A stretch of DNA of 18,086 nt from NCBI GenBank assembly GCA_945862495.1, contig CAMAYM010000052.1, positions 1 to 18,086 on the forward strand. The letters are read 5' to 3'. The position numbers were made by a program, and so were the translations under genes. The notes under the pieces are model-generated. The model saw only the letters and a list, made by a program, of their open reading frames with translations. It was not told the origin of the DNA and ran no database searches. Origin of the DNA: Bordetella parapertussis. GTDB lineage: Bacteria; Pseudomonadota; Gammaproteobacteria; Burkholderiales; Burkholderiaceae_B. Positions 15,620 through 18,086 of the stretch are shown piece after piece (position 1 is the first letter of the stretch; each line of letters opens with the position of its first letter).

Positions 15620-16339
15620 ATGAGCACACTCTCTGCGGCAACCCGCGAAAAACTGATGGCGGTCAGTACTGCCACGCTGGCAACTTGCCTCTACAAACGA
15701 GGCTTGCGTTCGCAATTTATCCAAAATGTGCAAAAGCTCTCTCTTGCCAAGCAAAACATGGTGGGTGAGGCGTATACGCTGCGCTACATCCCTGCACGTG
15801 AGGATTTAAATGGGATTGAGGTGTTTAAAGATCGTGCCCACCCCCAGCGTAAAGCCGTGGATGAGTGTCCCGCGGGCGCAGTGATGGTCATCGACAGTCG
15901 CAAAGATGCTCGGGCGGCCTCAGCGGGCGGTATTTTGGTTGGGCGGCTAATGGCTCGCGGTGCGGCAGGTGTCGTGACAGACGGCGGTTTTCGGGATTCA
16001 GCTGAAATCGCTGAGCTTGGGATTCCTGCCTATCATCAGCGCCCGTCTGCGCCGACCAATTTAACCCATCATCAGGCGATCGACATTAATGTGCCAATTG
16101 CCTGCGGCGATGCACCCGTTTTTCCTGGCGATGTCATGGTGGGCGATGCGGATGGTGTATTGGTGTTGCCCGCGCATTTGGCGGAGGAGCTGGCCAATGA
16201 AGCGACAGAAATGACTGTTTTTGAGGATTTTGTGACCGAGGTGGTCAAGACAGGACGTTCGATTTTGGGTTTATATCCAAATACGGATCCCCAAACGACG
16301 ACTGACTTTAAGGCTTGGCGCCAAAAAATGGGCCGATAA
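15620..16339 (+). CDS. RraA-like / HMG-CHA aldolase family protein
   Basis: The 239-residue protein belongs to the RraA/HMG-CHA aldolase superfamily. Members either inhibit RNase E (true RraA) or cleave 4-hydroxy-2-keto acids to pyruvate with a divalent metal. The core GAAGVVTDGGFRDSAEI (114-130) holds the conserved Arg125-Asp126 pair, and PVFPGDVMVGDADGVLVLP (166-184) is the family's second signature. At position 104, where aldolases carry an acidic residue (G-D/E before the A-R-G loop), this protein has Gly (AGGILVGRLMARG). At 239 residues it is longer than E. coli RraA. The start is ATG 15620; the frame open from 15479 lies inside the dehydratase gene. Pairing with the dehydratase favours a role in splitting a 2-keto-3-deoxy sugar acid over RNase control; this is inference. 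Confidence 0.82.
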   Translation: MSTLSAATREKLMAVSTATLATCLYKRGLRSQFIQNVQKLSLAKQNMVGEAYTLRYIPAREDLNGIEVFKDRAHPQRKAVDECPAGAVMVIDSRKDARAASAGGILVGRLMARGAAGVVTDGGFRDSAEIAELGIPAYHQRPSAPTNLTHHQAIDINVPIACGDAPVFPGDVMVGDADGVLVLPAHLAEELANEATEMTVFEDFVTEVVKTGRSILGLYPNTDPQTTTDFKAWRQKMGR

Positions 16340-16356
16340 ACTAAAAGAAATCTAAG

Positions 16357-16432
16357 TGGGGTGAACGACGGGGCTCGAACCCGCGACAACCAGAATCACA
16401 ATCTGGGACTCTACCAACTGAGCTACGTCCAC
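16357..16432 (-). tRNA. tRNA-His, anticodon GTG
   Basis: Read on the - strand, acceptor GTGGACG pairs with CGTTCAC (one G-U). The D-arm GCTCAGTTGGTAGAGT, anticodon loop with GTG (complement of 16397-16399), T-loop GGTTCGAGCCC, discriminator C and encoded CCA are all present. The base before the 5' end (16433) supplies the G-1 that is special to tRNA-His and pairs with discriminator C73. The 3' end is 17 bp from the stop of the convergent RraA-like gene. Confidence 0.97.
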
Positions 16433-16444
16433 CACAGAAGCAAA

Positions 16445-16450
16445 ATTCTA
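16445..16450 (-). promoter_or_regulatory. Possible -10 element of tRNA-His
   Basis: TAGAAT on the - strand lies 12 bp before the tRNA, a proper distance for a start near 16438. No good -35 was found at 16-18 bp upstream, so this is a weak call. The 81 bp between the tRNA and the cardiolipin synthase start must hold divergent promoters for both. Confidence 0.35.
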
Positions 16451-16513
16451 TCATGTTTGTGCATCTGTCGTGATTGGAAAACAGCATGACCCTTTATCGC
16501 TAGGTAGTATCAA

Positions 16514-17971
16514 ATGGCTCGGCTCCACGAAATTTTGATTGAATATTGGCCCCATCTCTTGCTGGTGATTTCGATCGCCGCGAGTGCGATCGCCTCTGTG
16601 CATGCTGCGATGACGAAACAAGATGTGCGTGCGGCGATCGCATGGGTGGGGGTGATTATCTTTTCCCCTATTTTTGGCGCCTTGTTGTATTTGGTTGCGG
16701 GAATCAACCGGATTCGTAAGGATCGCGTCTCTGCCCGGCGTGCACACACCCTGTATGACCAGGCCAAAATCGACAAAGTCATGGTGCATGATGTCGTCGC
16801 AGTCTCTGGTCCACAGTTTGCCTCGCTCAAGATGCTTGGGGATCATGTGAGCGACTTTAAGGTGCTCGGCGGAAACCAGATCAAGATGTTAAATGGCGGA
16901 GATGAGACCTACCCCGCGATGCTTGAGGCGATTCGTCAAGCGCAGCGTTCAATCGTGTTGCAAAGCTATATTTTTGATCACGATACGGTCGGCCAAGAGC
17001 TGGCACAAGCATTGATTGAGGCCCACAACCGCGGCGTGCAGGTCAGGGTGTTGATTGATGCAATTGGATCCAAATATTCGCACCCTCCGATCACTGCACT
17101 GCTCAAAAATGCAGGCGTCCCGACGGCGTTGTTTATGCGTCCTGTCATCGGCATCCGTCTTGTTTATGCCAATTTACGGAGTCATAGAAAACTTCTTGTC
17201 ATCGATGGTCTGCACGGCTTTACGGGCGGCATGAATATCCGCCAGGGCTTTGTCACTGCGATCGCGAAAGAGTCTGTTACCCATGACACGCATTTTCAGG
17301 TGAGTGGTCCAATTGTCTACCAGCTCATGACAAATTTTGCGCACGACTGGCAATTTACGACTAATGAAAAACTGTCAGATGCAGAGTGGTATGCACCCTC
17401 TACGATTGCAGTGAGTGAGGCAGGTGTAGCGTTGCGTTGCGTGCCTTCGGGACCGGATGCAACGCTAGCCAGTACGCACAGCATGTTGCTCGGCGCCTTA
17501 GCCGTGGCGCAAAAGCATGTGCGGATTCAGTCACCTTATTTGTTGCCTGATATGGCCTTGATCGCCGCACTTGCAACAACAGCACGTAGAGGTGTCATCG
17601 TTGATGTCGTGGTGCCAGGTGCTAACAACCTCAAACTCGTCAATGCCGCGATGATGGCGCAGATTGATCAGCTCATCATGACGGGCTGCAGAGTCTGGCG
17701 AGCCTCAGGCACTTTTGATCATTCCAAACTCTTTACGGTGGATGGCGGTTGGTCCTATGTCGGATCTTCCAACATTGATCCGCGTAGTTTGCGTCTCAAT
17801 TTTGAACTCGATCTCGAGGTCTACGATCGAGGGATCGCCCAAGAGATTGAGGCAAAGGTAGATGCCATCATCGCGCAGGCAAGTCTCATTACCCTGGACA
17901 GTGTGAACCAGGATCCGTTCTGGATCCGGTTGCGCAACAAGATCGTTTGGTTGGCTACGCCTTATTTATAA
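16514..17971 (+). CDS. cls: Cardiolipin synthase (two-HKD phospholipase D family)
   Basis: The 485-residue inner-membrane enzyme joins two phosphatidylglycerol molecules to cardiolipin and glycerol. Two N-terminal membrane segments (about 12-32 and 38-63) precede the catalytic half-domains. Both HxKx4D motifs are intact: H224-K226-D231 in SHRKLLVIDG with GGMNI after it, and H403-K405-D410 in FDHSKLFTVDG with GSSNIDPRSLRLNFE after it. Length and order match ClsA-type proteins; the ClsA-like two-segment N-terminus argues against ClsB. ATG 16514 is preceded by AGGTAG (16502-16507). It appears monocistronic, between divergent tRNA-His and a convergent gene 9 bp beyond its stop. Confidence 0.94.
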   Translation: MARLHEILIEYWPHLLLVISIAASAIASVHAAMTKQDVRAAIAWVGVIIFSPIFGALLYLVAGINRIRKDRVSARRAHTLYDQAKIDKVMVHDVVAVSGPQFASLKMLGDHVSDFKVLGGNQIKMLNGGDETYPAMLEAIRQAQRSIVLQSYIFDHDTVGQELAQALIEAHNRGVQVRVLIDAIGSKYSHPPITALLKNAGVPTALFMRPVIGIRLVYANLRSHRKLLVIDGLHGFTGGMNIRQGFVTAIAKESVTHDTHFQVSGPIVYQLMTNFAHDWQFTTNEKLSDAEWYAPSTIAVSEAGVALRCVPSGPDATLASTHSMLLGALAVAQKHVRIQSPYLLPDMALIAALATTARRGVIVDVVVPGANNLKLVNAAMMAQIDQLIMTGCRVWRASGTFDHSKLFTVDGGWSYVGSSNIDPRSLRLNFELDLEVYDRGIAQEIEAKVDAIIAQASLITLDSVNQDPFWIRLRNKIVWLATPYL

Positions 17972-17980
17972 AACGATGTA

Positions 17981-18086
17981 TTACAAATGATCGAGCGGGT
18001 CTTGACTGGGATCGACGGCGTGGCCCACCCCCGCGCCTTGAATGCCGTGGCGGTTCATGGATGCTTTGATCATGCCAGAGGCTTTC
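17981..18086 (-). CDS. C-terminal end of an unrecognised protein (5' part outside window)
   Basis: On the - strand a frame open from the window edge codes 34 residues, including ASMNRHGIQGAGVGHAVDP and ending DPLDHL before a TAA (complement of 17981-17983). Frame and codon choice look like real coding sequence, and the stop is 9 bp from the cls stop, a typical convergent arrangement. The tail is rich in Gly, His and Asp and carries no motif I can name. No function is proposed. Confidence 0.5.
   Translation of the reverse strand, partial: KASGMIKASMNRHGIQGAGVGHAVDPSQDPLDHL

Overview
The window looks like chromosomal DNA of a betaproteobacterium, most likely Burkholderiales and possibly Alcaligenaceae-like. 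This rests on the style of the PstSCAB, amidase, IlvD/Edd and RraA-like proteins, on a fragment resembling a Bug/TctC receptor, and on a GC content near one half judged by eye. The genus cannot be fixed from sequence alone.

Region 1 (1-4259, + strand) is a phosphate block. It holds the 3' end of polyphosphate kinase ppk1, a promoter with a recognisable Pho box, and pstS-pstC-pstA-pstB, the complete high-affinity phosphate ABC importer. A strong intercistronic stem-loop separates pstS from the membrane genes. No phoU follows pstB. Instead the pstB stop codon runs into the promoter of a tRNA-Pro(TGG), which ends in a textbook intrinsic terminator.

Region 2 (4417-4590) is an AT-rich scar. It has a perfect 43-bp palindrome and what looks like the degraded 3' end of a Bug-family (TctC) solute receptor gene, which overlaps the 3' end of the next gene antisense.

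Region 3 (4591-8397, - strand) is a compact gene series transcribed right to left: amidase-signature hydrolase, FolM/PTR1-like pteridine reductase, dihydroneopterin aldolase FolB, and a GtrB/DPM-type polyprenyl-phosphate glycosyltransferase. The two pterin enzymes tie this unit to folate or tetrahydromonapterin metabolism.

Region 4 (8503-16339) is accessory metabolism. A gluconate-5-dehydrogenase-like SDR (+) converges on a six-cysteine exported protein of unknown function (-). An MFS transporter and a fused NDP-forming acyl-CoA synthetase (both -) then diverge from an IlvD/Edd-type sugar-acid dehydratase and an RraA/HMG-aldolase-like protein (both +). A candidate operator, with 8-bp inverted half-sites two helical turns apart, sits in the divergent promoter. 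The dehydratase-aldolase pair fits a sugar-acid breakdown route (acid to 2-keto-3-deoxy acid to pyruvate plus aldehyde). The transporter and CoA ligase may serve uptake and later steps.

Region 5 (16357-18086) has tRNA-His(GTG) on the - strand, a two-HKD cardiolipin synthase (+), and the 3' end of an unrecognised - strand gene cut by the window edge. No CRISPR array, intact IS element, rRNA or phage gene was seen. The best candidates for something new are the RraA-like enzyme lacking the usual acidic residue beside the dehydratase, the palindrome plus gene-remnant scar, and the unknown exported protein.
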